NCBI RefSeq assembly: GCF_000745235.1
Contig: NZ_JQNL01000001.1
Coordinates: 558,001 to 622,000, forward strand
Length of the DNA: 64,000 nucleotides
Direction: 5' to 3'
From: Luteibacter mycovicinus
GTDB lineage: Bacteria; Pseudomonadota; Gammaproteobacteria; Xanthomonadales; Rhodanobacteraceae
The notes under the pieces were generated by a model. It had not been told where the DNA came from. It saw only the letters and a program-made list of their open reading frames with translations, and did not search any database. Made by a program: the position numbers and the translations under genes. Position 1 is the stretch's first letter; each line of letters starts with the position of its first letter. Shown one piece after another: positions 55,619 through 64,000 of this stretch.

Positions 55619-57469
55619 GTGAAGCCATTGTCCCTGCTGCTTTCGACCTGCCTCGCCGCCTCGGCCGCCCTGCCCCTCGCCGCCGTCGCGGCGCCCGCCC
55701 ACTTCGCGGTGGAGAACGGGCAGTTCCTGCTCGACGGCAAGCCCTACGTGATTCGCTCCGGCGAGATGCACTACCCGCGCATCCCCCATGCCGAATGGCG
55801 TGACCGCCTGCGCGAGGCCCGGGCGATGGGTCTGAATACCATCACCACCTACGCGTTCTGGAATGTGAGCGAACCGGAGCCCGGTAAATTCGACTTCACC
55901 GGCGACAACGACATTGCGACCTTCGTGCGCACGGCGCAGGAAGAAGGCCTCAACGTGATTGTCCGGCCCGGTCCGTTCGTCTGCGCGGAGTGGGAATTCG
56001 GCGGCTTCCCGGCGTGGCTGCTGCGCACGCCGGGTCTCCGCGTGCGTTCGTACGACGCGCGTTTCCTCAGCGCCAGCGCCGCATGGTTCAAACGACTGGG
56101 ACAGGAACTGGCTCCGCTGCAATCCACCCGTGGCGGTCCCATCCTGATGATGCAGGTGGAGAACGAATACGGTTACGTGGGTAACGATCGCGATTACATG
56201 GCCGCCATCCGCCAGCAGATGCTCGATGCCGGCTTCGACGTCCCCCTCTTCATGTCCAACGGCCCTGGTCCGACCTGGATGAGTCGCGGCACGCTACCCG
56301 GCATGCTTTCGGTCATCAACTTCACCGGCGACGCCACGAAAACCGAGCGCGCCTTCAGGCGGTCGGCAGGACAGATGGAAGGTATGCCGAAGATGGCTGG
56401 CGAATACTGGAGTGGCTGGTACGACCGCTGGGGCGAGGAGCACAAGACGCGCTCGACCGAAGAAGTCGCCGGCTCGCTCGGCTGGATGCTCGACCACGAC
56501 ATCTCATTCAACCTGTACATGGTGGACGGCGGGACCAACTTCGGCTGGATGAACGGCGCCAACAACGACGATGCGCATTACCTGCCCGTCACCACGAGTT
56601 ACGACTACGACTCGCCCATCGATGAAGCGGGCAGGCTCACGCCCAAATACGATGCGCTGCGCAAGGTGATCGCCGCGCATCTGCCCAAGGGTGAGCATCT
56701 GCCGAAGCCGCCGGCTTCGTCGCCCACGACCGCCACGGCGCGCGTCGAACTGCGTGAGTCGGTCGGCCTGCTCGATGCCCTGCCGACGCTTTCGGCACAG
56801 CCCAGGACCTCAGTGACACCGCAGGGGATGGAAAGCTTCGGGCAGAACTACGGCCTGATCCTCTACCGCAAGAAGCTCGACAACGACGCAAAGGGCAAGC
56901 TGGACGTGAACGATGTCCACGACTACGCCACCGTGCTGACGGACGGCCATGCGATCGGAACGCTGGACCGGCGCAAGGACGAACACAGCCTGCCCGTCGA
57001 CCTGAAGAAAGGCAGCACACTCGATCTGATCGTCGAGAACATGGGCCGTATCAACATCGGCCCCGGCATGGAAGACGACTACAAGGGGATCACGTTCTCG
57101 GTCCAGCTAGCTGGAGAGGATCTGACGCAGTGGACGGTCTATCCACTGCCGCTGAACGATCTTTCCGGCCTGAAGTACGGCTCGGGTGCGGCGCCCGGTG
57201 GCCCGGCGTTCTGGCATGGCACGCTCGAGGTTCCCACGGTGGCCGGCACGTTCCTCGACATGCGCGGCTGGCATAAGGGCAACGTCTGGATCAACGGACA
57301 CCATCTGGGCCGCTTCTGGGAAATCGGGCCACAACAATCGTTGTACGTGCCGGCATCGTGGTTGCACAAGGGCAGGAACGACGTGGTCGTTCTCGAGATG
57401 CAGGGCGGCGGTTCGCACAGCATCGCAGGCATGGCGAACCCGGTTTTCTCTACCAAACCAGCACCGTGA
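55619..57469 (+). CDS. Exported beta-galactosidase, glycoside hydrolase family 35
   Basis: A 616-residue exported enzyme with a signal peptide (MKPLSLLLSTCLAASAALPL, cleaved after AVAA). The GH35 TIM barrel has SGEMHYPRIPHAEW, acid/base Glu183 in MMQVENEYGYVG and nucleophile Glu262 in MAGEYWSGWYDRWGE, then beta-jelly-roll domains with NGHHLGRFWEIGPQ. It removes terminal beta-galactose from plant or host glycans. The start is GTG with CCGGAG upstream. Two tandem terminators lie downstream. It may work with the GH3 enzyme and TonB receptors in glycan use, which is inference. Confidence 0.94.
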   Translation: MKPLSLLLSTCLAASAALPLAAVAAPAHFAVENGQFLLDGKPYVIRSGEMHYPRIPHAEWRDRLREARAMGLNTITTYAFWNVSEPEPGKFDFTGDNDIATFVRTAQEEGLNVIVRPGPFVCAEWEFGGFPAWLLRTPGLRVRSYDARFLSASAAWFKRLGQELAPLQSTRGGPILMMQVENEYGYVGNDRDYMAAIRQQMLDAGFDVPLFMSNGPGPTWMSRGTLPGMLSVINFTGDATKTERAFRRSAGQMEGMPKMAGEYWSGWYDRWGEEHKTRSTEEVAGSLGWMLDHDISFNLYMVDGGTNFGWMNGANNDDAHYLPVTTSYDYDSPIDEAGRLTPKYDALRKVIAAHLPKGEHLPKPPASSPTTATARVELRESVGLLDALPTLSAQPRTSVTPQGMESFGQNYGLILYRKKLDNDAKGKLDVNDVHDYATVLTDGHAIGTLDRRKDEHSLPVDLKKGSTLDLIVENMGRINIGPGMEDDYKGITFSVQLAGEDLTQWTVYPLPLNDLSGLKYGSGAAPGGPAFWHGTLEVPTVAGTFLDMRGWHKGNVWINGHHLGRFWEIGPQQSLYVPASWLHKGRNDVVVLEMQGGGSHSIAGMANPVFSTKPAP

Positions 57470-57579
57470 GACGGTTCTTTACCGAATATGTGTAGGCCAG
57501 CGCTGACAGACGGACGTCCGAATACCGCTTATTGTTCATCCGCGCACGGCCCTCCCGGAGCCGTGTGTCACGCAACACG

Positions 57580-57612
57580 TCACTGACCGCCCCCCACTTG
57601 GTCAGTGATTTT
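57580..57612. terminator. First hairpin between the GH35 and PKD-PPC lipoprotein genes
   Basis: TCACTGACC and GGTCAGTGA form a perfect 9-bp stem with an 11-nt loop, followed by TTTT on the plus strand. It overlaps the stop codon of the convergent lipoprotein gene. Confidence 0.65.
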
Positions 57613-58372
57613 GAGCGGCGCTCGATGCGCCGCTTTTTTTATCTCCGGCTTCCGCCACCGTCTCGTTCCATGAAGCCTTCAGCGAAGCGTCGGCAAAGTT
57701 CTTCGTCGCCAGGATACGGGCGTAATAAGGACCGGCGCGCGGTGCATCGAAGGTGCAGCGAGCGGCACCGTCGGTCAGCGCCACATGGCAGTCATAGCTG
57801 CTATCGGTCGGCACCGATCCGAACTTCACGTAGAGCTCGGCCAACCCCGCCGGCCCCGTCAATTCGATGTCCAGGTGAGACGCGCCCAGCGGCGGACGAG
57901 CGAAGTAATGCAGCTCGTAGGTCGCGACGGCCGACAGACCCGGTCGCGCCGTTCCGTTGCGCAACTCCGGCGGGAAAGGCATGACGCGAACCGGTAATGT
58001 CCGGTCGGACGTCTTGCCCTCGCCATCCGCGATGGTCTCGCGCACCTCGTAGACGCCGACGCGCGAATACGCGTGGATGGGCGCGGCGGCCACGGACGTG
58101 GCGCCGTCGCCGAAGTCCCATGTCCGATTCAGGACCGTGCCCTCGGATTCATCGGTGAAGGAGGCCGTCAGCCCCTCCGCCACGACCGAGAAGGCCACGG
58201 GTCCGCCATAAGGCTTGGGCTGCGGCGCCACCTCGGCCGCCGGCATCGTCGTACTTCCCGTCACTTCCGGAGGCACCGAGGCCTCCTTTCCCACATTTCC
58301 GCAGGCGGAAATCGCGACAAGTGCCCCCAGAACGAAGCCCGACCGGCCGCCCATCCGTGCGTTGCTGTCCAT
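57602..58372 (-). CDS. PKD-PPC lipoprotein without a protease domain
   Basis: A 256-residue lipoprotein with its lipobox in GALVAISAC (lipid-anchored Cys24). A PKD-like domain follows (about 55-130; GLTASFTDESEGTVLNRTWD and FGDGATSVA), then a PPC-like domain (about 145-240; LYVKFGSVPTDSSYDC, PYYARILATKNFADASLKAS). Both match the C-terminal half of the S53 protease 3 kb away, down to the two Cys and the -LKA(S/T)W- ending. The start at 58372 has a GGAGGGG site. It may be a surface-binding decoy, adaptor or carbohydrate-binding protein; no function is known. Confidence 0.8.
   Translation of the reverse strand: MDSNARMGGRSGFVLGALVAISACGNVGKEASVPPEVTGSTTMPAAEVAPQPKPYGGPVAFSVVAEGLTASFTDESEGTVLNRTWDFGDGATSVAAAPIHAYSRVGVYEVRETIADGEGKTSDRTLPVRVMPFPPELRNGTARPGLSAVATYELHYFARPPLGASHLDIELTGPAGLAELYVKFGSVPTDSSYDCHVALTDGAARCTFDAPRAGPYYARILATKNFADASLKASWNETVAEAGDKKSGASSAAQNH
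57614..57640 (+). terminator. Second, strong terminator for GH35
   Basis: AGCGGCGC, TCGAT, GCGCCGCT and TTTTTTT form an intrinsic terminator. It lies inside the 3' end of the convergent lipoprotein gene, so the last codons of that protein are shaped by it. Confidence 0.85.
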
Positions 58373-58573
58373 TCGCCCCTCCCCTCGGCCGTCTCCGGCC
58401 GGATCATCGATATAACCCACTCGCGCCACCTCGGCCTGCCCGCTGCCGATTCGGCGTGACGCTAGCGCGGCAGACCAGAAGAAGGCGTCAACAGCGGGTT
58501 TTCCCGCGAAGCTCCCCGGCGACGCCGGCAGGCGTCGTCGCCACGAGTCGCCGCGCCAGTGGCGACGGCCGGT

Positions 58574-59035
58574 TCAGCGGAAGCCGCGCATCCCCAGTAC
58601 GGAAGCCTCCGCCTGCACGCGCCTCGATGCATCGGCCACTTCAATACTGACCACTGTCTTACCGATGGGCGCGAGCGCGATGCCCGCGAGCTTCAGGTGC
58701 TGGATGGCAAACGGAATGCCGATGATCGTGACGAAGCAGGCAATCGCGGACATCACATGTCCGATGGCCAGCCAGACGCCGGCGAACAGAAACCAGATGA
58801 TGTTGCCGATCGTGCCGAGGCCGCTGGTGCCGATGTCGCCGCGCCCAGTGAGGTCACGCCGGTTGACCGCCTCCTTGCCGAACGGGAAGAAGGCGAACGT
58901 TCCGATGACGAAACACGCACGCGCCCAGGGAATGCCGACGATGGTGATGAATGCGATCAGGCCGGCCAGCCACCAGCCCAGCCCCATGACGAAGCCGCCG
59001 AGGATGAACCAGAGAAAGTTGAAGATGGTGCGCAT
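58574..59035 (-). CDS. yccF: YccF domain-containing inner membrane protein
   Basis: A 153-residue protein with two YccF (DUF307) repeats, each GxGxWxAxxxxxxxxxxIxGIPxA-like: GLGWWLAGLIAFITIVGIPWA and VWLAIGHVMSAIACFVTIIG. Hydrophobic segments flank a short polar centre (FGKEAVNRRDLTGRGD). The start at 59035 (MRTIFNFLWFILGG) fits the family. The function of YccF is not established. Confidence 0.9.
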   Translation of the reverse strand: MRTIFNFLWFILGGFVMGLGWWLAGLIAFITIVGIPWARACFVIGTFAFFPFGKEAVNRRDLTGRGDIGTSGLGTIGNIIWFLFAGVWLAIGHVMSAIACFVTIIGIPFAIQHLKLAGIALAPIGKTVVSIEVADASRRVQAEASVLGMRGFR

Positions 59036-59189
59036 GTCGTCTTCCTTGTGAATGTACGGGAGTAACCTAGGACGTGCGCCGAGGGTGAGCAAGTGTCACT
59101 CGTCATAGCCCGCGTGCCTCGCGACGGTCAAAGCCACTCGCACGCCTCACCGGGCGCAACCCAGCCCGGCATCCGGAAGCCGGTGTCGG

Positions 59190-60830
59190 TCACTTCGCCG
59201 GGGACATGGCATCGATCCACGCAACGACCTGCACCCAATGTCGCCCGACAGCATATTTCCGAAACGAGGCGGGTCCACCGTTCATGGCCGAAAGGTCCGT
59301 ACCTTTTTCAAGGAGGAGCATGGCGATATTTTCGCGGTCGACGCCACCAAGTGCGGGCAGCCCATAACGTCCCGGCGTCGATGGGGCGATGCCGACCGAG
59401 AGTGCATACCGCACCATGCCGATGTCCCCGGCACTCGCCGCGATGTGCAGCAGCGTATTGCCATCGGCTGCCGCGGCCCTGGGATCGCAACCGCGCTCGA
59501 CGAGCCAGCGCGCAATCGCTTCACCCTGCCAGCGCCGCTTGTCGGTACTGAAGTGGTTGAGCAGCAATGTCACAGGCACCCGCCGTGCCTCCGCGTCGTG
59601 ATCCGCGTCGTCACTGAAGGTCAGCGAGGGATGCGGCTCGGTCGCATGCTCTTCCCAGATGCGTTTGACGGACGCGAGGTCGCCACTGCGGATCGCGGCG
59701 CGAAACGCACTGTCGATCTTCGCCTGATCCCGTCGCCCTGCCGTGTCCAGAAGACCCCGGGCGATCAATGGATCCACCAGAGTGATTCGGCCGTAACGCA
59801 AGGCCTCCTCCAGCAAGGAACCCAGATACGGTCGAAAACCAAGCGTTTCGTCGGGAAGCGTATGCGTGACCGGCGCACCGAGTTCGATCATGCGACGCAT
59901 GGCTGCGTCATCATGCGATCCCTCATTGGACACGGCTCGAAAAAGGATCTCTCCGGCCTCGGCTGAGTCGAAACGGAAGCCCTCCGCCGCCATCGTCGTG
60001 ACCGCTTCCTGGGAGAGATGAATCCACCTGTCCGCCCTCCCGACCTCGTCGATGGCGCGCTCGAACTCGACCACTTCCGGCGGCATGCCCACGTAACTCC
60101 CCAGAAAGTCCTCGACCGTATGAACGTCGTGACCCACGGCGATCGTGACCTTATAGACCGGAAGGTCGGTCACCGGTGCATGATAGACCGGTCGTAACGA
60201 CCACAGGTTCGTCGTTTCGATGCGGCGCACGAGCGCGGCCGCGGCGGCAGGTGACACGCGATACGCGTGGCGCCCAGAGACGTCGGCGTAATCGGCGCCT
60301 TCGTAGATGACGCTTCCATCACCCCGGACTTCGATCCGATAAGAAGGGCACGCGCCATAGCACTGCCCACGCGACAGCGACATTCGAATGTCCGCGAGTG
60401 GCGCTTTCGGAGCCGGAACGCGACGGGCAGGACGTTCCACCTCGGCCACCGTCTCCGAAACGATGGCGGTCACCGGTGCACCATCGACTTCGAAGGGCGC
60501 ATACCGCCAGTGGGCCAGTCGCCCCAGGAGCGCGCGCCGGGAAACCGCCATCGGCGATTCGCCATCCAGATTCGCTCCCGTACTGAAGCAAGTTACGCGC
60601 CCTTCCGTGTCTATCCGGAGCAACAGATCAAATCCCCATCGCTCCGCTTTCGTGCCGAAGGGATAGTCGATCAGGGGCGCGGGAAACCTGCGATGGGATG
60701 CAGTGTCTGACTCATCGACTGGGTGGCCAAGCAGTTGCTCGGGCGAACACGGACCAGGCGCCGCGGCCCTGACCGTGGCCGACATGAAAAGGAAACTCAG
60801 AACCGCCGCGTACCGCATACGTCCGTGCAT
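59190..60830 (-). CDS. Exported DUF6438-like/ankyrin repeat protein
   Basis: A 546-residue exported protein. The start at 60830 has GGGAGA upstream and gives a signal peptide (MHGRMRYAAVLSFLFMSATV, cleaved after RAA). The N-terminal ~130 residues resemble a TonB-C-like fold (FGFDLLLRI and LLGRLAHWRYAPFEVDGAPV regions). A DUF6438-like domain has IRMSLSRGQCYGACPSYRIE and GDGSVIYEG. From about 310 on, ankyrin-like repeats include DGNTLLHIAASAGDIGMVRY. Periplasmic ankyrin proteins often modulate secreted enzymes; the role here is unknown. Confidence 0.7.
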   Translation of the reverse strand: MHGRMRYAAVLSFLFMSATVRAAAPGPCSPEQLLGHPVDESDTASHRRFPAPLIDYPFGTKAERWGFDLLLRIDTEGRVTCFSTGANLDGESPMAVSRRALLGRLAHWRYAPFEVDGAPVTAIVSETVAEVERPARRVPAPKAPLADIRMSLSRGQCYGACPSYRIEVRGDGSVIYEGADYADVSGRHAYRVSPAAAAALVRRIETTNLWSLRPVYHAPVTDLPVYKVTIAVGHDVHTVEDFLGSYVGMPPEVVEFERAIDEVGRADRWIHLSQEAVTTMAAEGFRFDSAEAGEILFRAVSNEGSHDDAAMRRMIELGAPVTHTLPDETLGFRPYLGSLLEEALRYGRITLVDPLIARGLLDTAGRRDQAKIDSAFRAAIRSGDLASVKRIWEEHATEPHPSLTFSDDADHDAEARRVPVTLLLNHFSTDKRRWQGEAIARWLVERGCDPRAAAADGNTLLHIAASAGDIGMVRYALSVGIAPSTPGRYGLPALGGVDRENIAMLLLEKGTDLSAMNGGPASFRKYAVGRHWVQVVAWIDAMSPAK

Positions 60831-61050
60831 TCGTTGTTCTCCCGCGCCGCGCGTGGCGCACCTGCCGATCTTCGCACGATCCTGCGAGCATGCGCAGGCC
60901 ACGCTTGCACGGTTTTACGGCCAGGTGCTAGCATTTTCCCCGCTACCCCGTCGGGCGTAGCCGTAAGCGTTTACGTCAACCAACGCGCATATCTGGACAG
61001 ACCGGCTCCCCGTGAGCGGCTGTTCGCTGCGCGGAGTGTGTGACGTGAAT

Positions 61051-62280
61051 ATGTTTACCCAACGCTTCACCGGGAACCTCTCGTTCCTGTCTGTTGTAAA
61101 GCGGCCGGCATCGATCGCCCTGCTTCTTTTCCTTCTCGTTGGATTCGCCGATGGCGCCATGCTGCCGTTCTTCGCCTTATGGGCGCAGGGCGAAGCCAGT
61201 ATTCCCGTGGCGTGGATCGGCGTGCTCTTCGGCTGCTACGCGGGCGGAGAGATTCTCGCGACACCTTTTATCGGCGGCATCGCCGACCGTATAGGGCGAC
61301 GGCCTGTACTGCTTTGCTCGACACTGGGCGTCGGACTTGGATTTGCGATGCTTTATTTTTCGCATGGGGTCTTCCAGGCCGCGTGTGTCCTGCTCTTCAT
61401 CGGCGTAAGCGAGAGCGTCCTGCATCCGACGATTGCCACCGTTATCGCGGACACCATTCCCGGCGAGAAAACACGTTCCTACTTCTCCCTGGCGCGCGTG
61501 ATGTCGAACATCGGGCGCGCCGCCGGCCCGGCCGTCGGGGCCGTTCTGGTCCTGCATTCCCTCGGAACCGTGTTTCTCGGATCCGCAGTTGCCCTGTTCG
61601 CGTGCGCCTGCCTTGTCGCCCTGGCGTTGCCGGAGACGCGCCGCGCCGGTTCGTTGGCGGACGATGACGATGACGATGAAGAGGGGCTCGCCTCGCTGCT
61701 TCCCGCTTTCCGCGATCGTCGCCTCGCCGGTCTGCTGGCCTGGGTCGTCCTGTTGGAGATGTCGAGCAGCTGGATCGAGGCCGTGCTTCCTCTCTATGCG
61801 CACGGCGCGCACACGCTGACGCCATCCGGTGTCGGCAGCCTGTTCACCTATGGCGCGCTGCTCGTAGTCGTCTTCCAGTTTCCGCTTACCCGCATGACGC
61901 GGAACGCGTCGGAATCGACACTGATCGTCGCCAGTGGCGTCGTGCTGACGATGGCGTTCGTGGCGCTCATGCTGTCGTCCGGTTTGACCACACTGATCGT
62001 CGCGATGACCGGCTTCGCTTTCGCCGACATGTTATTCGGGCCGCTCGTTCCCGCCGCGGTCAATGCCATGGCCCAGGACGGCAACCGTGCGACCTACATG
62101 GCCGCTGTGTCGGTTGCGAACGACATCAAGGACACCGTCGGGCCCGCGACCGGCACCGCGCTGTTTGCTGTCGGGGTGCATGTGCCCTGGGTGGGAGGGA
62201 TGGCGGTCGCGGCGCTGGCGGCGTGGGGACTTGCTTCATCGATGAGACGCTCCCGGGGTCAAGACCGTCGTATCCCATAG
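61051..62280 (+). CDS. Major facilitator superfamily transporter
   Basis: A 409-residue transporter with about 12 transmembrane helices. The MFS loop 2-3 motif is GGIADRIGRRPVLL. The first helix is SIALLLFLLVGFADGAMLPF. The central cytoplasmic loop has an unusual acidic run of six Asp and two Glu (about residue 205). The ATG at 61051 is taken as the start; a GTG at 61012 would add 13 residues. The substrate is unknown; the drug-efflux or sugar-efflux branches are both possible. Confidence 0.88.
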   Translation: MFTQRFTGNLSFLSVVKRPASIALLLFLLVGFADGAMLPFFALWAQGEASIPVAWIGVLFGCYAGGEILATPFIGGIADRIGRRPVLLCSTLGVGLGFAMLYFSHGVFQAACVLLFIGVSESVLHPTIATVIADTIPGEKTRSYFSLARVMSNIGRAAGPAVGAVLVLHSLGTVFLGSAVALFACACLVALALPETRRAGSLADDDDDDEEGLASLLPAFRDRRLAGLLAWVVLLEMSSSWIEAVLPLYAHGAHTLTPSGVGSLFTYGALLVVVFQFPLTRMTRNASESTLIVASGVVLTMAFVALMLSSGLTTLIVAMTGFAFADMLFGPLVPAAVNAMAQDGNRATYMAAVSVANDIKDTVGPATGTALFAVGVHVPWVGGMAVAALAAWGLASSMRRSRGQDRRIP

Positions 62281-62537
62281 CGATCCCTCGCCCGCTCGAG
62301 CGCCCCGTCGATTCCCTCCCGACGCCATCGTGCACAGACCAGGGCATAGGTGTGGACGAGCAGACCGGTCAGCGCTCCCACGCACAGAGCGAGAAACGCG
62401 AGATCAATCCAGCGGTCCAGTTCGATCGCCCACTGCGGTGGGTGGGCGTGACGTGCGATTACGTGAAGGGTGCCGGGATGCACAGAAGAGACCTGCCCTG
62501 CTTCGCCACCCCGATAGTGGGCCGCGACGCCCGGCAT
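62259..62537 (-). CDS. Possible small single-pass membrane protein
   Basis: A 92-residue frame with one hydrophobic helix (WIDLAFLALCVGALTGLLVH, about 43-62) followed by a basic, charged tail (RWRREGIDGALERARDRYG). Its composition after the helix looks coding. It overlaps the MFS 3' end by 22 bp, convergently. The N-terminal 30 residues are less convincing, so the true start may be further in. Confidence 0.4.
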   Translation of the reverse strand: MPGVAAHYRGGEAGQVSSVHPGTLHVIARHAHPPQWAIELDRWIDLAFLALCVGALTGLLVHTYALVCARWRREGIDGALERARDRYGIRRS

Positions 62538-62671
62538 GGTTACGCGAAACCGGCCACCCGCCCGTCCCTGCCACCCCGCGATTCGTCCCCGGACCGGCGA
62601 TATTCATCCCAACAGGCGCGACAGCACGGACTACGCGGCGCAGGATCGACGGCAACCAAAGGAGACCGATC

Positions 62672-64000
62672 ATGAACCGCCGCACCCTGCTGAAGACCGC
62701 TCTCATCCTGCCCCTGCTGCCCCTCGCGGCCAAGGTGGACGCCTTCGTCACCGGCGGCGGTCGCTGGCTGAAACCCGGAGCATCCGGCTGGCCGACCGAT
62801 GCCGACTGGGACGCGCTGAACCGTCAGGTGGGTGGCCGTCTCTCGATACCGAAGAACCCGTTGCTGGATCCTGCCACCCGCGAAGACGCGCTCGCCCACA
62901 TCGGCAACCAGTTCTACGTCGGCGATCAGCCGGGCCTCACGCAGACCGGCGCCTACTACCGGGCATGGACGTCGACGCCCAGCGCCCGTGTCCTGGCAGC
63001 CGAGAGCGCCCAGGACATCGCCACGGCCATCGCCTGGGCACGTCGACGCCGGGTGCGCCTGGTCGTTCGTGGCGGCGGTCACAGCTACCTCGGCGCGTCC
63101 AACGCACCGGACTCCCTGCTCATCTGGACCCGCCGGATGAACACCGTCGAGATGGTCGACAGCTTCGTGCCCAAAGGGGCTGCTTTCGGATCTATCGGTG
63201 TACCCGCGGCCCACGTCGGTGCGGGCGCCATGTGGATCGACGCGTACCACGCGGTAACCACGGTAGGCGGTCGCTACATCCAGGGCGGCGGCTGCACGAC
63301 CGTCGGGTGCGCCGGTTTCACCAACGGCGGCGGCTTTGGCAGTCTCTCGAAGGGCTTCGGCACCGGTGCGTCAAACCTGCTGGAGGCGGAGGTCGTCACG
63401 GCGGACGGAAAGATCCGCATCGTCAACGCCTTCCAGGATCCTGAGCTGTTCTGGGCATTGAAAGGCGGTGGCGGCGGCAGCTTCGGCGTCATCACACGCC
63501 TCACCTTCCGCACTCACGATTTGCCCGAACGGATCGGCGGCGTCCATGGACGCATCGAAGCGGATAGCGATGCGAGCTTCATCGCACTCGTCGCGCAGGT
63601 GCTTCGACACTTTCGTGAGTATCTGTGCAACCCGCACTGGGGTGAGCAGATCGAATTCCATGGCGACCGCCACATCGATCTCTCGATGTTGTTCCAGGGA
63701 CTCAGCGAAGACGCGGCGAAGGCGGCGTGGCAACCCTTCCTGGAGTGGGTTGCGGGCCGACCGGCTTACACGTGGGTAAAGCCGTTCTGGCTGAAGGCGA
63801 TGCCGGCGCGGCACTTCTGGGACCTCGCTTTCTACCAGAAGTACGGCCTGACCTTCGCTGTGCCGGACGACAGGCCGGGCGCGCCCGCTCATCACATGAT
63901 GTGGGCGGGCGATAAGGAACAGGTGGGAACGTACATCCATGCCTATACGTCGGCATGGCTGCCTTCGCGTCTGCTTCAGGACAATCAGGTGGAGACACTG
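62672..64000 (+). CDS. Tat-exported FAD-linked oxidase, berberine bridge enzyme-like (partial)
   Basis: The first 443 residues of a flavoprotein cut by the window end. MNRRTLLKTALILPLLPLAA is a twin-arginine-like signal (NRRTLLK then a hydrophobic run). The FAD-binding PCMH domain has His137 in VVRGGGHSYLGAS and Cys208 in QGGGCTTVGCAG, the two positions that hold bicovalent FAD in berberine bridge enzymes and oligosaccharide oxidases. AAAGGAGA lies 8 bp upstream of the ATG. It probably oxidises a sugar or alcohol in the periplasm with release of H2O2. The substrate is unknown. Confidence 0.9.
   Translation, partial: MNRRTLLKTALILPLLPLAAKVDAFVTGGGRWLKPGASGWPTDADWDALNRQVGGRLSIPKNPLLDPATREDALAHIGNQFYVGDQPGLTQTGAYYRAWTSTPSARVLAAESAQDIATAIAWARRRRVRLVVRGGGHSYLGASNAPDSLLIWTRRMNTVEMVDSFVPKGAAFGSIGVPAAHVGAGAMWIDAYHAVTTVGGRYIQGGGCTTVGCAGFTNGGGFGSLSKGFGTGASNLLEAEVVTADGKIRIVNAFQDPELFWALKGGGGGSFGVITRLTFRTHDLPERIGGVHGRIEADSDASFIALVAQVLRHFREYLCNPHWGEQIEFHGDRHIDLSMLFQGLSEDAAKAAWQPFLEWVAGRPAYTWVKPFWLKAMPARHFWDLAFYQKYGLTFAVPDDRPGAPAHHMMWAGDKEQVGTYIHAYTSAWLPSRLLQDNQVETL

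Noticed and set aside
55507..55740. Small minus-strand frame overlapping the GH35 start
   Set aside because: It has no ribosome binding site or domain and overlaps the signal peptide region of a well-supported gene.

Overview
The window is 64 kb of GC-rich gammaproteobacterial chromosome. Gene content and order point to the Xanthomonadales, most likely Rhodanobacteraceae of the Luteibacter/Dyella type. The clues are a rimP-nusA-infB-rbfA-truB-rpsO-pnp block, a sucA-sucB-lpd cluster, a YtrA-type GntR/ABC operon preceded by small exported proteins, a class III PhaE/PhaC pair, many TonB-dependent and secreted enzymes, and REP elements of the GTAGGAGCGCGC type. This placement is inference; no rRNA or tRNA gene is present to test it.

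Layout. 1-5.6 kb: a TonB-dependent receptor, then two small paralogous exported proteins, a GntR regulator and an ABC exporter, apparently one autoregulated operon. 5.8-16.9 kb: a large membrane-bound patatin, a Fur-controlled FecA-like receptor, fumC, purB, a tiny His/Asp-rich lipoprotein, and the ribosomal oxygenase roxA with a small partner. 17-27.2 kb: 2-oxoglutarate dehydrogenase (sucA, sucB, lpd), a LOG phosphoribohydrolase, a YhdH-type reductase, pilH, the chaperones cbpA and hsp20, and a Prx5-type peroxiredoxin. 27.2-37.9 kb: a pair of unusual stem-loop elements beside gyrA, then gyrA, a GtrA-like protein, mtnA, phaE-phaC, a GH3 glucosidase and a divergent tetR/SDR pair. 37.9-47.1 kb: the translation and RNA-decay operon, read leftwards. 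47.6-64 kb: an accessory region with a GIY-YIG-like protein, a GlxA/isochorismatase pair, a GFA protein, a 2'-5' RNA ligase-like protein, an AAA ATPase, an S53 protease with PKD and PPC domains, an apparently orphan Xre/MbcA/ParS antitoxin, a GH35 galactosidase, a protease-less PKD-PPC lipoprotein, YccF, a DUF6438-like/ankyrin protein, an MFS transporter, and a Tat-exported flavin oxidase cut by the window end.

The most unusual signal lies in the convergent gap between the peroxiredoxin gene and gyrA. Two inverted elements (27282-27373 and 27475-27568) carry nearly the same 44-nt loop, with three differences, on stems of 24 and 25 bp that are unrelated in sequence. All non-Watson-Crick positions in both stems are G-U wobbles that pair only on the strand where the loop reads in the same sense. 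That looks like selection on a folded single strand rather than on duplex DNA. Other notable signals are a GGTG-N16-CACC operator over the ABC operon promoter, a histone H1-like tail on PhaE, REPIN units (one supplying a stop codon), and hairpins in the rpsO and rimP leaders.
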